DNA from: Lewinellaceae bacterium
GTDB taxonomy: Bacteria; Bacteroidota; Bacteroidia; Chitinophagales; Saprospiraceae
Length of the DNA: 64,000 bases
Direction: 5' to 3'
NCBI GenBank assembly: GCA_020636075.1
Contig: JACJYO010000003.1
Coordinates: 868,001 to 932,000, forward strand
Part shown: in pieces, positions 1-8,670 of the stretch
Position numbering within the stretch: the first letter of the stretch is position 1
How the letters are laid out: each line of letters begins with the position of its first letter
The notes under the pieces: model-generated
The model's database searches: none
What the model was told of the DNA's origin: nothing
Seen by the model: only the letters and a program-made list of their open reading frames with translations
Translations under genes and position numbers: made by a program

Positions 1-1
1 G

Positions 2-904
2 GCGCTTTTCATACCGGCACTCAAAGGCCACGAATACCTGGCCGTTTTGCTCATTGCAATGGCAATCATCGGCGTTATGTATGCGCTCTTGTTGGTGGGG
101 CAATATTCTTTTTTTGAAAAAATACTGTTGCTGTTTGTCACCCTGATGGGGATGTCTTTTTTCTTGTCCCTGTTTATCGTTTTCCCCGATCCCAAAGAAG
201 TTGTCGCCGGTTTTGTGCCCTCCGTACCGCAGGTTGAAGGCGGCAGAATGCTGGTAGCTGCTTTCGTCGGTACGACCATGGCAGCGGCAACGTTTCTCTC
301 CCGCCCGCTTTTCATTTTTGGAAAAGGCTGGACAAAGGCAAATTACAAAGACCAACAAAAAGACGCATTCTGGGCGGCGCTGTTAGTTTTTTTCATCAGC
401 GCGTCCATAATGGCGGTAGCCGCAGGGGCTTTGTTTCACCAGGGCCTTGTGGTGAGCAAGGTGTTGGACATGGTGTACACCCTGGAGCCCATTGCCGGGC
501 GGCTTGCCATTGCCATTTTCTTTTTGGGCACGCTGAGTGCCGGCTTGTCTTCCATCTTTCCAATTCTGATGATCACGCCGCTTTTGCTGGCAGATTACCA
601 GGCAGGCAAGTTGGATACATCCTCCAGGCAATTCAAAATTCTGGCGGCGATAGCCTGCATTATCGGGCTGACAGTACCTGTTTTTGGCGCTAACCCCATT
701 CAGATGCAAATCCTGTCACAGGTGTTCAATGTATTCGTTCTGCCGCTGGTCATTCTCGGAATCATCCTGCTGGTCAATAACCGGAAGATCATGGGCGAAC
801 ACAAGGCGGGCCTTATCCTGAATATCGGGATGGTATTGTCGATGGTGTTTGCCTGTGTCATTTCATACAACGGCGTGGTAGCTATTTTGGAAAAGTTTAA
901 TTGA
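2..904 (+). CDS. Nramp-family divalent metal transporter, 5' truncated by the window edge
   Basis: The frame is open to the first bases of the window, so the N-terminus is missing; about 300 residues remain. The protein is almost wholly hydrophobic, with about seven to eight predicted membrane helices. The order of segments, including an ATFLSRPLFIFGKGW stretch and a late GLTVPVFGANPIQ loop, resembles the C-terminal two thirds of Nramp (Mn/Fe/Zn) symporters. The N-terminal DPGN metal-binding motif that would clinch the family lies outside the window. It stops 10 nt before the PL6 gene on the same strand, so the two may be cotranscribed, but a metal transporter has no evident link to alginate use. 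Family call by recall of the sequence pattern, moderate certainty. Confidence 0.6.
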   Translation, partial: ALFIPALKGHEYLAVLLIAMAIIGVMYALLLVGQYSFFEKILLLFVTLMGMSFFLSLFIVFPDPKEVVAGFVPSVPQVEGGRMLVAAFVGTTMAAATFLSRPLFIFGKGWTKANYKDQQKDAFWAALLVFFISASIMAVAAGALFHQGLVVSKVLDMVYTLEPIAGRLAIAIFFLGTLSAGLSSIFPILMITPLLLADYQAGKLDTSSRQFKILAAIACIIGLTVPVFGANPIQMQILSQVFNVFVLPLVILGIILLVNNRKIMGEHKAGLILNIGMVLSMVFACVISYNGVVAILEKFN

Positions 905-914
905 AAAAAAGATT

Positions 915-3341
915 ATGATGCGATTTATATCCTTACCGGTTCAACCTCACTCCGGGCCACACTCCGCCCGGTTCAACCCCACCCCCGGCCCCTCCCCAAG
1001 GGGGAGGGGAGTCGCGACGTACACCGTAGAGTACACCAAACCTTTATCTATGGGGTTGACTGAAGTGGTCAACTCTACGTCCCCCCTCCCCCCTTGGGGA
1101 GGGGCCGGGGGTGGGGTTGAACCGAGAGGAGTGTGGCCGGGGTTGGTAGCCATAATCCTCCTCTTTCTAGCCGCATGCACCGGCCCCACCAGTCTCGTCC
1201 ACAACACAGCCGAATTCAACCAAGCCGTGCAAAACGCCAAACCCGGCGACAAGATCACCCTCGCCAACGGCGTGTGGAAAGACGCGGAACTGGTTTTCAC
1301 CGGTACCGGTACCGCCGAAAAACCGATCACACTCAGCGTACAGGAAAAAGGAAAAGTGACGCTCGAAGGGCAGTCTTTTTTACAAATATCCGGCGAATAC
1401 CTGGTCGTCGAAGGGCTGGTATTTAAAAACGGCTTTACGCCCACCAGCGAAGTCATTGCCTTTCGCACCGACAACGAAACGCTCTGCAACAACTGCCGGG
1501 TCACCGAATGCGTCATCGACAATTACAATAATCCCGAGCGCTTCGAATCGGATTATTGGGTCGGCATCTATGGTAAAAACAACCGTTTTGACCACAACTA
1601 TCTCACCGGCAAAAGGAATGTTGGCGTCACCCTGGCCGTGCGCCTGAATACGGAAGCAAGCCGGGAAAACAAGCACCGGATCGACCACAATTATTTCGGA
1701 CCGCGCCCCATTCTGGGTAGCAACGGCGGCGAAACAATGCGCCTCGGCACCAGCCACTACTCGCTCACCAATTCCCAAACGCTGGTTGAATTCAACTACT
1801 TCGACCGCTGCAACGGCGAGCACGAGATCATTTCCAACAAGAGTTGCCAAAACACCTTCCGATACAACACCTTTTTCGAATGTCAGGGTACCCTCACCAT
1901 GCGCCACGGCAACGAAACCCTTGTGGAAAGCAACTACTTTTTCGGCAACGGCAAAGCCAACACCGGCGGCATACGCATCATCAATGAAAAACAAAAAGTC
2001 GTCAATAACTATTGTGAAGGCCTCACGGGCTACCGCTTCCGTGGCGCCCTCGTCATCATGAACGGCGTGCCCAACTCGCCCATCAACCGCTACTTCCAGG
2101 TCACCGATTCAGAGGCATCCAACAACAGTTTCATCAACTGCGATTACATTCAGCTTTGCGCCGGCAGCGATGCTGAACGCAGTGCCGTACCCGTCCGGAC
2201 CGTGGTGAACGACAATATTTTTTACAACGAAAAAAAGGACGACCTCTTCACCGTGTATGACGACATCAGCGGCATTTCCTTCAATGGGAATGTGTTGAGC
2301 CCGAACATCGGGCCCATCAGCAGTAACGGGTTTACCCAGGCCAAACTCGAATTTTCAAGGGATGAAAACGGCATTCTTTTGCCCGCCGATAAATCTATCA
2401 AAGCCGGCATCACGGAAGTGAAGCCCCACGCTACACCTGAAAACACCGGCGTCAGCTGGTATCCCCGGAAGGAGGAGGATGTTTTATTTAACACCGGGAA
2501 AACTATTGCCGTACCGCCCGGAACGAATACGCTCTTCGAAGCCGTGAAAAATTCAAGTAGCGGTGATGTGCTGGAACTGGCGGCAGGCGATTACCTGATG
2601 ACAAAATCGATTGACATTTACCATCCGATTACTGTTCGGGCCAAGGGCGACAAACCAACCATCCGGTTTGAAAAAAACTCGCTTTTCAATATCGAAAACG
2701 GCGGAGCGCTTGCTTTGGACAAGCTGAAAATTGACGGCGCCGAATGCCCCGATTATTCCGGCAATTCGGTCATCCGCACCAGCCGCTATTCGATGAACCG
2801 CAACTACAAACTGTTTATCGAAAACTGCGACTTCACCGACTTCGATGTGAACCACAGTTTCAATGTTGTACGGATTTATAAAAACACCTTTGCCGATTCT
2901 GTGGTGCTGCGCAACTCCACATTTAAAACCATCAGCGGCGCCATTCTCTCGCTCGATGCGGAGACGGACGACATCGGTATTTACAGTGCCGAAAATGTGA
3001 TTATTGAAAATTGCCGGTTTACCGATGTGGGCGGCACTGCGCTTAACCTCCACCGGGGCGGCCGAGACGAAAGCACCTTTGGCCCGATGTTGTACCTGAG
3101 CAATTCCGATTTCACCAACGTGGGGGGCGACAAACGCAACAAAGCGGAGGCTTCGGTCGCCTTGCACGGTGTGCAGCTGGCTATGATTTCGGGATGCCAT
3201 TTTACCGATTGCCAGCCCTTGAAAATACACCTGGTGGTCGGCGACCCCATCACCAAGATCCGGGAAAGTCAATTTAACAACACGGCTAAAGAGGTGACGC
3301 ACGACGGCTCGTACAAAGACGAAGAATTGGATTTTAATTAA
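915..3341 (+). CDS. PL6-family alginate/chondroitin lyase lipoprotein
   Basis: 808 residues. After an odd N-terminal extension, a lipoprotein signal (hydrophobic run ending LAAC, Cys88) precedes two right-handed beta-helix regions, roughly residues 95-480 and 495-800. The catalytic pair of the PL6 family is visible: Lys309 in SNKS and Arg330 in MRHG, 21 residues apart as in chondroitinase B and AlyGC, with the acidic Ca-binding segment NGEHEI just before the Lys. The two-helix length fits AlyGC-type alginate lyases. The neighbours (PL17, KdgF, hexuronate permease, SDR) argue for alginate over chondroitin. Residues about 13-72 are encoded by an inserted palindromic element, so the start at 915 is uncertain. 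A GTG at 1131 or TTG at 1143 directly before the hydrophobic signal core would give a normal signal peptide. Confidence 0.88.
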   Translation: MMRFISLPVQPHSGPHSARFNPTPGPSPRGRGVATYTVEYTKPLSMGLTEVVNSTSPLPPWGGAGGGVEPRGVWPGLVAIILLFLAACTGPTSLVHNTAEFNQAVQNAKPGDKITLANGVWKDAELVFTGTGTAEKPITLSVQEKGKVTLEGQSFLQISGEYLVVEGLVFKNGFTPTSEVIAFRTDNETLCNNCRVTECVIDNYNNPERFESDYWVGIYGKNNRFDHNYLTGKRNVGVTLAVRLNTEASRENKHRIDHNYFGPRPILGSNGGETMRLGTSHYSLTNSQTLVEFNYFDRCNGEHEIISNKSCQNTFRYNTFFECQGTLTMRHGNETLVESNYFFGNGKANTGGIRIINEKQKVVNNYCEGLTGYRFRGALVIMNGVPNSPINRYFQVTDSEASNNSFINCDYIQLCAGSDAERSAVPVRTVVNDNIFYNEKKDDLFTVYDDISGISFNGNVLSPNIGPISSNGFTQAKLEFSRDENGILLPADKSIKAGITEVKPHATPENTGVSWYPRKEEDVLFNTGKTIAVPPGTNTLFEAVKNSSSGDVLELAAGDYLMTKSIDIYHPITVRAKGDKPTIRFEKNSLFNIENGGALALDKLKIDGAECPDYSGNSVIRTSRYSMNRNYKLFIENCDFTDFDVNHSFNVVRIYKNTFADSVVLRNSTFKTISGAILSLDAETDDIGIYSAENVIIENCRFTDVGGTALNLHRGGRDESTFGPMLYLSNSDFTNVGGDKRNKAEASVALHGVQLAMISGCHFTDCQPLKIHLVVGDPITKIRESQFNNTAKEVTHDGSYKDEELDFN
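955..1138. repeat. Inverted-repeat element, family B copy 1, inside the PL6 5' end
   Basis: About 184 bp with long imperfect inverted arms: GGCCACACTCC followed by a C-rich run (955-1004) matches the reverse complement of 1086-1138, ending GGAGTGTGGCC. A second copy in the other orientation lies at 20060-20208 and shares the inner motif GCGACGTACACCGTAGA. Translated in frame it yields low-complexity NPTPGPSPRGRG and PPWGGAGGG. No open reading frame for a transposase; it looks like a MITE or REP-type element. Confidence 0.85.
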
Positions 3342-3537
3342 ACCACGCACAACGTCGGCAGGGTTTCAAACCCTGCCGACGTTCACGTACAATGACAAAG
3401 ATTTGGATTTTAATTAACCCACGCACAACGTTGGCAGGGTTTCAAACCCTGCCAACGTTCACGTACAAAGACGAAGATTTGGATTTTAATTAAACCACGC
3501 ACAACGTCGGCAGGGTTTCAAACCCTGCCGACGTTAC
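3310..3537. repeat. Three tandem 76-bp repeats carrying the PL6 3' end plus a hairpin
   Basis: The unit starts at 3310, 3386 and 3462 (period 76). Each copy holds the last codons of the PL6 gene (YKDE.LDFN-stop) followed by a perfect 33-base hairpin at 3351-3383, 3427-3459 and 3503-3535. Copies 1 and 3 have GTCGGC / GCCGAC in the arms; copy 2 has GTTGGC / GCCAAC, so both arms changed together and pairing is kept. No T-run follows, so termination is possible but not shown. The array fills the 218-bp gap between PL6 and PL17. Confidence 0.9.
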
Positions 3538-3559
3538 AACCCAGCCAAGGTTACAACGC

Positions 3560-5818
3560 ATGAAATTTTTACTCAAAATAGCGCTCAACATTTTACTGCT
3601 CCTCGTAGTGACAGGCTCTGTTTTTTCCCAAAAACACCCTTGCCTTATGCTCACACCGGAGCGCGTGCAAAATATCCGCGCACAATTGGGTACCGCGCCC
3701 TTGTTCGACGCCATTCTGGCAGAAACAATGGTGGAAGTGGACGCCGAAATTGCCGCAGGTATTGATGTGCCGGTACCCCGGGATATGGCAGGCGGCTACA
3801 CCCACGAGCGGCATAAAAGGAACTTTTTCATCCTGCAAAAAGCCGGGGTGCTCTACCAGATCACAACCGATAAAAAATACGCGGTATACGTGCGGGATAT
3901 GCTGCTGGCATACGCCAAACTGTACCCAACCCTGGGCCTGCACCCGACCAACCGCTCCTACGCTACCGGCAAAATTTTCTGGCAATGCCTCAACGACGCC
4001 AATTGGCTGGTGTACGTCAGCCAGGCCTACGACTGCGTGTATGATTTTCTGAAACCTTTGGAGCGAACACTGCTGGAACAAGACCTGTTCCGCCCCCTCG
4101 CCGATTTTCTTTCGGTGGGCAATCCGCAGTTTTTCAACCGGATTCACAACCACAGTACCTGGGGCAATGCCGCAGTCGGTATGATCGGGCTGGTGATGCA
4201 GGACAAGGAGCTGGTTGACCGGGCCTTGTATGGCCTGAAAACAGACAACATTGCCGAAGGCCAAAAAGACAACGACGGTGGTTTTATCAAACAGCCGGGA
4301 CAAATCCGGGCCGGTTTTTTGGCCCAGCTCGACGGTTCTTTTTCACCCGATGGCTATTTCACCGAAGGGCCTTACTACTTGCGGTATGCCATTTATCCCT
4401 TCCTCCTTTTTTCAAAAGCACTGGCGAACAACCGCCCCGCGCTCGATATTTTCGGATATCGCGACGGCATTTTGAAAAAAGCCGTGTACGCGTTGCTGTA
4501 CCAAACGGACGCGCAGGGGCAATTTTTTCCCATCAACGACGCCCAAAAAGGGATGTCGTGGCTGGCCAGGGAGGTGGTTACAGCGGTAGACCTGGCTTAT
4601 TTTAATTGCGGGCGCGATCCGGCTTTGTTATCCATTGCGGCCTTGCAAGGCACCGTATTGCTCGATGAGGCAGGTTTTACCGTGGCACGCGACCTGGCAA
4701 AAAATCTGGGGCAACCCTTCCATCAAAAACCCATGGAATTTGTGGACGGCCCCGATGGCAAACAAGGTGGTGTAGGCATTTTGCGCAGCCCTTACGGCAA
4801 CAACGGCGAGCTCTGCCTGGTGCTAAAATACTCCGCACAGGGCATGGGGCATGGGCATTTTGACAAACTTTCCTATGCGCTTTACGATGAAACTGCCGAG
4901 GTCGTGCAGGACTACGGCGCGGCCCGCTGGGTGAATATCGACCAGAAAGGCGGCGGCCGTTATTTGCGCGAAAATGATACCTGGGCAAAACAAACTATTG
5001 CCCACAATACCCTGGTGGTGAACGAGCAATCCAACTACGGCGGCGACGTGGAAACCGGTGAGCGCTTCCACCCGGATCGCTATTTTTTCAACACGGAAAA
5101 CAACGCCGCTCAGGCTGTCAGTGCCAAGGATCAACATGCCTATCCGGGCACACGCATGCACCGGACCATGCTGCTGTTGCGCGATTCAATTTTTGAGAAA
5201 CCGCTCGTGCTGGATATTTTCCGGGTAAACTCGGAAACGGAAAATCAGTACGATTTGCCTACCTGGTTTCAGGGGCATCTGCTGGCGCAAAATTTTGACT
5301 ACCAGGCCCAAACTACAACGCGAGCGCCCCTTGGAACTGCCAACGGCTACCAGCATTTGTGGCTGGAGGCCGAGGGGAAATCGCCGGATGGGAATGTGCA
5401 AATCACCTGGTTTGGCAGTGGCCGGTTTTTTACCCAAACTACGCTTGTAGCGCCGGATGACGACTTGATCTTTGCCCGACTTGGCGCCAACGACCCGAAC
5501 TTCAATTTGCGCCCGGACCCTGTTTTTATTCAACGAAAAAAAGGTTTGAAAAACGCCGTGTTCGTCTCGGTGATCGAACCGCACGGGCTGTACACGCCGG
5601 TAGCGGAAATTCCTCAAAATCCATTTCCCCATCTGACGGCGTTGAAACTACTTTTTGAAAGCGCAGCTTACACCGCTGTGCAGTTTACTACAAAAAATGG
5701 CGCCCTGTGGACGGTCTTGCTGGCCAATGAAAATGCGGCGGAATCAGCGGTACATGAACTGGTTGCAGCCGGAAAAACGTACCGCTGGACAGGCCCGTTT
5801 ACGGTACTGAAAAACTAG
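3560..5818 (+). CDS. PL17-family oligoalginate lyase (heparinase II/III-like)
   Basis: 752 residues with an N-terminal signal peptide (hydrophobic core residues 5-20, ending VFSQ). An alpha/alpha-toroid N-terminal half carries the PL17 active-site pattern N197-H198 (in NRIHNHSTWGN) and Tyr272/Tyr273 (in TEGPYYLRY). A beta-sandwich C-terminal half begins near the GMGHGHFDKLSY motif, whose histidines bind a structural metal in this fold. Family members release the unsaturated uronate (DEH precursor) exolytically from alginate oligomers, so it would act after the PL6 enzyme in the periplasm. Length matches Alg17C-type enzymes. It is followed by kdgF after 44 nt. Start chosen at the ATG that opens the signal peptide. 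Confidence 0.9.
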   Translation: MKFLLKIALNILLLLVVTGSVFSQKHPCLMLTPERVQNIRAQLGTAPLFDAILAETMVEVDAEIAAGIDVPVPRDMAGGYTHERHKRNFFILQKAGVLYQITTDKKYAVYVRDMLLAYAKLYPTLGLHPTNRSYATGKIFWQCLNDANWLVYVSQAYDCVYDFLKPLERTLLEQDLFRPLADFLSVGNPQFFNRIHNHSTWGNAAVGMIGLVMQDKELVDRALYGLKTDNIAEGQKDNDGGFIKQPGQIRAGFLAQLDGSFSPDGYFTEGPYYLRYAIYPFLLFSKALANNRPALDIFGYRDGILKKAVYALLYQTDAQGQFFPINDAQKGMSWLAREVVTAVDLAYFNCGRDPALLSIAALQGTVLLDEAGFTVARDLAKNLGQPFHQKPMEFVDGPDGKQGGVGILRSPYGNNGELCLVLKYSAQGMGHGHFDKLSYALYDETAEVVQDYGAARWVNIDQKGGGRYLRENDTWAKQTIAHNTLVVNEQSNYGGDVETGERFHPDRYFFNTENNAAQAVSAKDQHAYPGTRMHRTMLLLRDSIFEKPLVLDIFRVNSETENQYDLPTWFQGHLLAQNFDYQAQTTTRAPLGTANGYQHLWLEAEGKSPDGNVQITWFGSGRFFTQTTLVAPDDDLIFARLGANDPNFNLRPDPVFIQRKKGLKNAVFVSVIEPHGLYTPVAEIPQNPFPHLTALKLLFESAAYTAVQFTTKNGALWTVLLANENAAESAVHELVAAGKTYRWTGPFTVLKN

Positions 5819-5862
5819 ATGGCAGGAATGCCTGACCAATACATTTTTAAAAATTTAAAACA

Positions 5863-6213
5863 ATGAATACTGTGTCAACAAGCAAAGAATTTCTCCACGG
5901 CGATCAAATCGAATGGGAAGACGTCGCGCCCGGCATGAAACGCCAGATCATGGGCTTCGACGGGAAGATCATGATGGTCAAAGTGCAGTTTGAAAAAGGC
6001 GGCATTGGAACCATTCATGAACACCACCACTCACAGGTTACCTATGTCGAGAGCGGCGAATTTGAGATGACGATTGGTGATGAAAAAAAGGTCCTGAAGG
6101 GTGGCGATGCCTTTTACATCCCGCCACATGTTTTACACGGTTGTGTTTGCCTGAATGACGGCGTCCTGATCGATGTGTTCAGCCCGCAACGGGAAGATTT
6201 TTTAAACGGATAA
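5863..6213 (+). CDS. kdgF: KdgF-type cupin, uronate ring-opening
   Basis: 116-residue single-domain cupin. Metal ligands are readable: His52, His54, Gln58 and His92 (IHEHHHSQVT ... PPHVLHGC). The Gln variant and spacing match KdgF, which speeds conversion of 4,5-unsaturated monouronates to linear keturonates in the cytoplasm. There is no signal peptide. It sits between the PL17 lyase and the permease (10-nt gap to the latter), the usual place in alginate loci. The role is inferred from motif plus context; a generic cupin cannot be excluded by sequence alone. Confidence 0.85.
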   Translation: MNTVSTSKEFLHGDQIEWEDVAPGMKRQIMGFDGKIMMVKVQFEKGGIGTIHEHHHSQVTYVESGEFEMTIGDEKKVLKGGDAFYIPPHVLHGCVCLNDGVLIDVFSPQREDFLNG

Positions 6214-6223
6214 AACCAACAAC

Positions 6224-7510
6224 ATGAAAATCAACGGACTTCGGTGGTGGATTGTCGGCCTGGTGGGTTTTGCAACCGTCATCAATTACATCGACCGCAA
6301 TGCCCTCGGCATTATGTGGCCGGAAATCTGGAAAGATATCGGGCTGGGGGAGGGCGAGGCCAAAAATGCCTATGCGGCTATTTCCACCTTCTTCCTGATT
6401 GCCTATGCCATCAGCAAAGGCCTTTCGGGGCGGCTCTTCGACCTCATCGGCACCAGGATTGGCTTTGTGGTGTCCATCGTGGTGTGGTCGGTATCGGCGG
6501 CGCTGCATGGTTTTGCAAAAAATGTAGTCAGCTTCAGCATTTTCCGGGCCATGCTCGGCCTGGGTGAGGCAGGCAACTGGCCCGGTGCCACGAAAGCCAA
6601 TGCCGAATGGTTTCCCATAAAAGAACGGGCGCTGGCACAAGGGATTTTCAATTCCGGCGCATCGATTGGGGCTATTGTTTCAGCGCCGCTGATTGCCGTT
6701 GTTTTTACCTGGCTGGGTTGGAAAATGACGTTTATCGTGTTGGGCAGTTTGGGTTTGCTTTGGCTTATTCCCTGGCTACTGCTCAACCGGGGGACGCCGG
6801 AAACGCACCCGTTTTTGTCGGAGGAGGAGCGGAAGTACATTCTCGAAGGTGCTGTCATTGAAAACGCAGCCACTCCGGAAGCGGAGGACCGCCGCCTCGG
6901 CTATGGCGAATTGGTGCGCTACAAACAATCCTGGGCAGTAATGCTTTCCCGGTTTTTGATCGATCCAATTTGGTGGATGTTTGTGATCTGGCTGCCGATT
7001 TACCTGAACGAAGCCTTTGGGTTCAATGTGAAAGAGATCGGTTTTTTTGCCTGGGTACCTTACGTCGGTGCGGCACTTGGCAGCATTTTCGGCGGTTGGC
7101 TGGCCCGGCGCATGATCCAAAACGGCGACTCGGTCGACAAAACCCGGAAACGGATATTCATTTTTTCGGGGTTCGTGATGTTGCCCGGGCTGGTAGCCGG
7201 AGCCTTTGCCAACGATCCTGTAATGGCCGTGGTACTGATCGCCGTGGTGCTGTTTGGTTTTCAAATGGCTATCGGAAATCTGCAAACCCTGGCCAGTGAT
7301 TATTTCTCCGGAAAATCAGTCGGAACCCTGGCCGGCATGGGCGAATTCGCGGCCGCGCTGGGCTCCATTTTGCTTTCCACCTTTCTTATTCCCTGGCTTT
7401 CTGAAATCAGTTACCTGCCGGTTTTTATACTCGGAGCGGTATTGGTGCCGCTGGGGCTGGGGGCAGTATTTGTGCTGGGTGGAAAAATTGAACGGGTAAA
7501 ACTCAATTAG
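6224..7510 (+). CDS. MFS hexuronate-type permease
   Basis: 428 residues with about 12 membrane helices. The opening GLRWWIVGLVGFATVINYIDRNALGIMWPEI and the loop SGRLFDLIGTRIGF are typical of the ExuT/GudP-like anion:cation symporter branch of the major facilitator superfamily. In this operon the likely cargo is the unsaturated monouronate or its linear form. The 10-nt gap after kdgF and 50-nt gap before the SDR gene fit one transcript. Confidence 0.82.
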   Translation: MKINGLRWWIVGLVGFATVINYIDRNALGIMWPEIWKDIGLGEGEAKNAYAAISTFFLIAYAISKGLSGRLFDLIGTRIGFVVSIVVWSVSAALHGFAKNVVSFSIFRAMLGLGEAGNWPGATKANAEWFPIKERALAQGIFNSGASIGAIVSAPLIAVVFTWLGWKMTFIVLGSLGLLWLIPWLLLNRGTPETHPFLSEEERKYILEGAVIENAATPEAEDRRLGYGELVRYKQSWAVMLSRFLIDPIWWMFVIWLPIYLNEAFGFNVKEIGFFAWVPYVGAALGSIFGGWLARRMIQNGDSVDKTRKRIFIFSGFVMLPGLVAGAFANDPVMAVVLIAVVLFGFQMAIGNLQTLASDYFSGKSVGTLAGMGEFAAALGSILLSTFLIPWLSEISYLPVFILGAVLVPLGLGAVFVLGGKIERVKLN

Positions 7511-7560
7511 ACATAAATAAATCCTATTGCACTGCTAATCAATATTTAAAATTATCAATC

Positions 7561-8313
7561 ATGGAATTAAAAGGAAAAACAGCCATCGTAACCGGTGGCG
7601 GTCGTGACATCGGGCGCGCCATATCTGTCAAACTGGCCTCCATGGGGGCAAATGTGGTCATCAACTATTTTAACAACGCTACGGAAGCCGAAGAGACACT
7701 GGCAATCATACGGAAGCAAGGCGGTCAGGCCATTGCGGTGAAAGCCGACCTGACGAACTGGGATGAGTGTTTCCGGCTCTCCGAGGAGGCCCGGAAAGCC
7801 TTCGGAAAGGATATTCATATTCTGGTGAACAATGCCGGAGGACTGGTCGCGCGCAAAAACTTGTGCGATATGGACGAGGCGTTTTGGGATTTGGTGATGT
7901 CACTAAATCTGAAATCCGTATTCATGATGCATAAGGCGGTGGTCAACCACATGCCGGAGGGCGGCGCTATTGTCAACCTGGCCTCGCAGGCCGGACGTGA
8001 TGGCGGTGGTGGCGGCGCCTCGGCGTACTCGACCTCCAAAGGTGCAGTGATGACCTTCACTCGCGCCATGGCAAAAGAACTGGGCCCACAGGGTATCCGG
8101 GTGAATGCCGTATGCCCGGGTTTGATCGGCACGAAGTTTCACGACACGTTCACACCGGATGCCGTGCGGGAAAAAGTAGCCGGCATGACGCCGCTACGGC
8201 GGGAAGGCACCCCCGAAGAAGTGGCGAACCTGGTCGCCTGCCTGGCATCATCGGAAACATCGTTTGTCACCGGAGCCAATTTTGACATCAACGGCGGGCT
8301 TGCGTTTTCGTGA
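7561..8313 (+). CDS. SDR-family reductase, likely DEH reductase
   Basis: 250-residue classical short-chain dehydrogenase: nucleotide-binding TGGGRDIG (residues 11-18), NNAGG, catalytic Ser in NLASQ, and Y156-x3-K160 (YSTSK). The C-terminal NGGLAFS is standard. In alginate pathways an SDR reduces 4-deoxy-5-hexoseulose uronate to 2-keto-3-deoxygluconate; the position as last gene of the operon supports that reaction. The Asn33-Tyr-Phe after beta-strand 2 gives no clear acidic residue for NAD, so cofactor choice is open. No KDG kinase or KDPG aldolase follows in the window. Confidence 0.8.
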   Translation: MELKGKTAIVTGGGRDIGRAISVKLASMGANVVINYFNNATEAEETLAIIRKQGGQAIAVKADLTNWDECFRLSEEARKAFGKDIHILVNNAGGLVARKNLCDMDEAFWDLVMSLNLKSVFMMHKAVVNHMPEGGAIVNLASQAGRDGGGGGASAYSTSKGAVMTFTRAMAKELGPQGIRVNAVCPGLIGTKFHDTFTPDAVREKVAGMTPLRREGTPEEVANLVACLASSETSFVTGANFDINGGLAFS

Positions 8314-8391
8314 AAAAGGAGAGAAAGTATTTGGCTCTGTAAGGATGAATTATGCGAATCTGGGGCTAAACCGGCAATGTTACCTTTGAAT

Positions 8392-8537
8392 AAAGCCCGT
8401 AGGGCTGACATTATAGTAGAAAATGGTTGTCTCGCAGTGTTCCAAACGCCGTAGGCGTGCCATTATAATGCCGCACCTACGGCGCTATTATTTCAATGGT
8501 CATAAATTTCTACTAAAATGACAGCCCTACGGGCTTT
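8392..8537. repeat. Nested inverted-repeat element, family C
   Basis: Outer arms of 31 bp (8392-8422 and 8507-8537) match with two differences; an inner imperfect palindrome (8448-8485) pairs CGCCGTAGG with CCTACGGCG. It occupies most of the 357-bp gap between the SDR gene and the TonB receptor gene. No coding potential. Confidence 0.85.
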
Positions 8538-8600
8538 GGCGGAGGTAAAAAGAATTCATTTAACCCCATGATTCCCATAAATTTTGAATTGAATAAAAAA

Positions 8601-8634
8601 CCCCCGAATTCTTCAGCCTTGAAGAATTCGGGGG
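8601..8634 (-). terminator. Intrinsic terminator of the TonB receptor gene
   Basis: Perfect 15-bp stem (8601-8615 with 8620-8634) and GCCT loop; on the minus strand a run of six T follows. It lies 36 bp past the receptor stop codon and may also stop + strand transcription from the alginate operon. Confidence 0.85.
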
Positions 8635-8670
8635 TTCAACTTAGGTTGAAACAAAATTTAAGAACAACCC

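Noticed and set aside
3310..3537. Possible CRISPR array
   Set aside because: Only three units of 76 bp with no variable spacers; each contains the PL6 gene end, so it is a tandem duplication.
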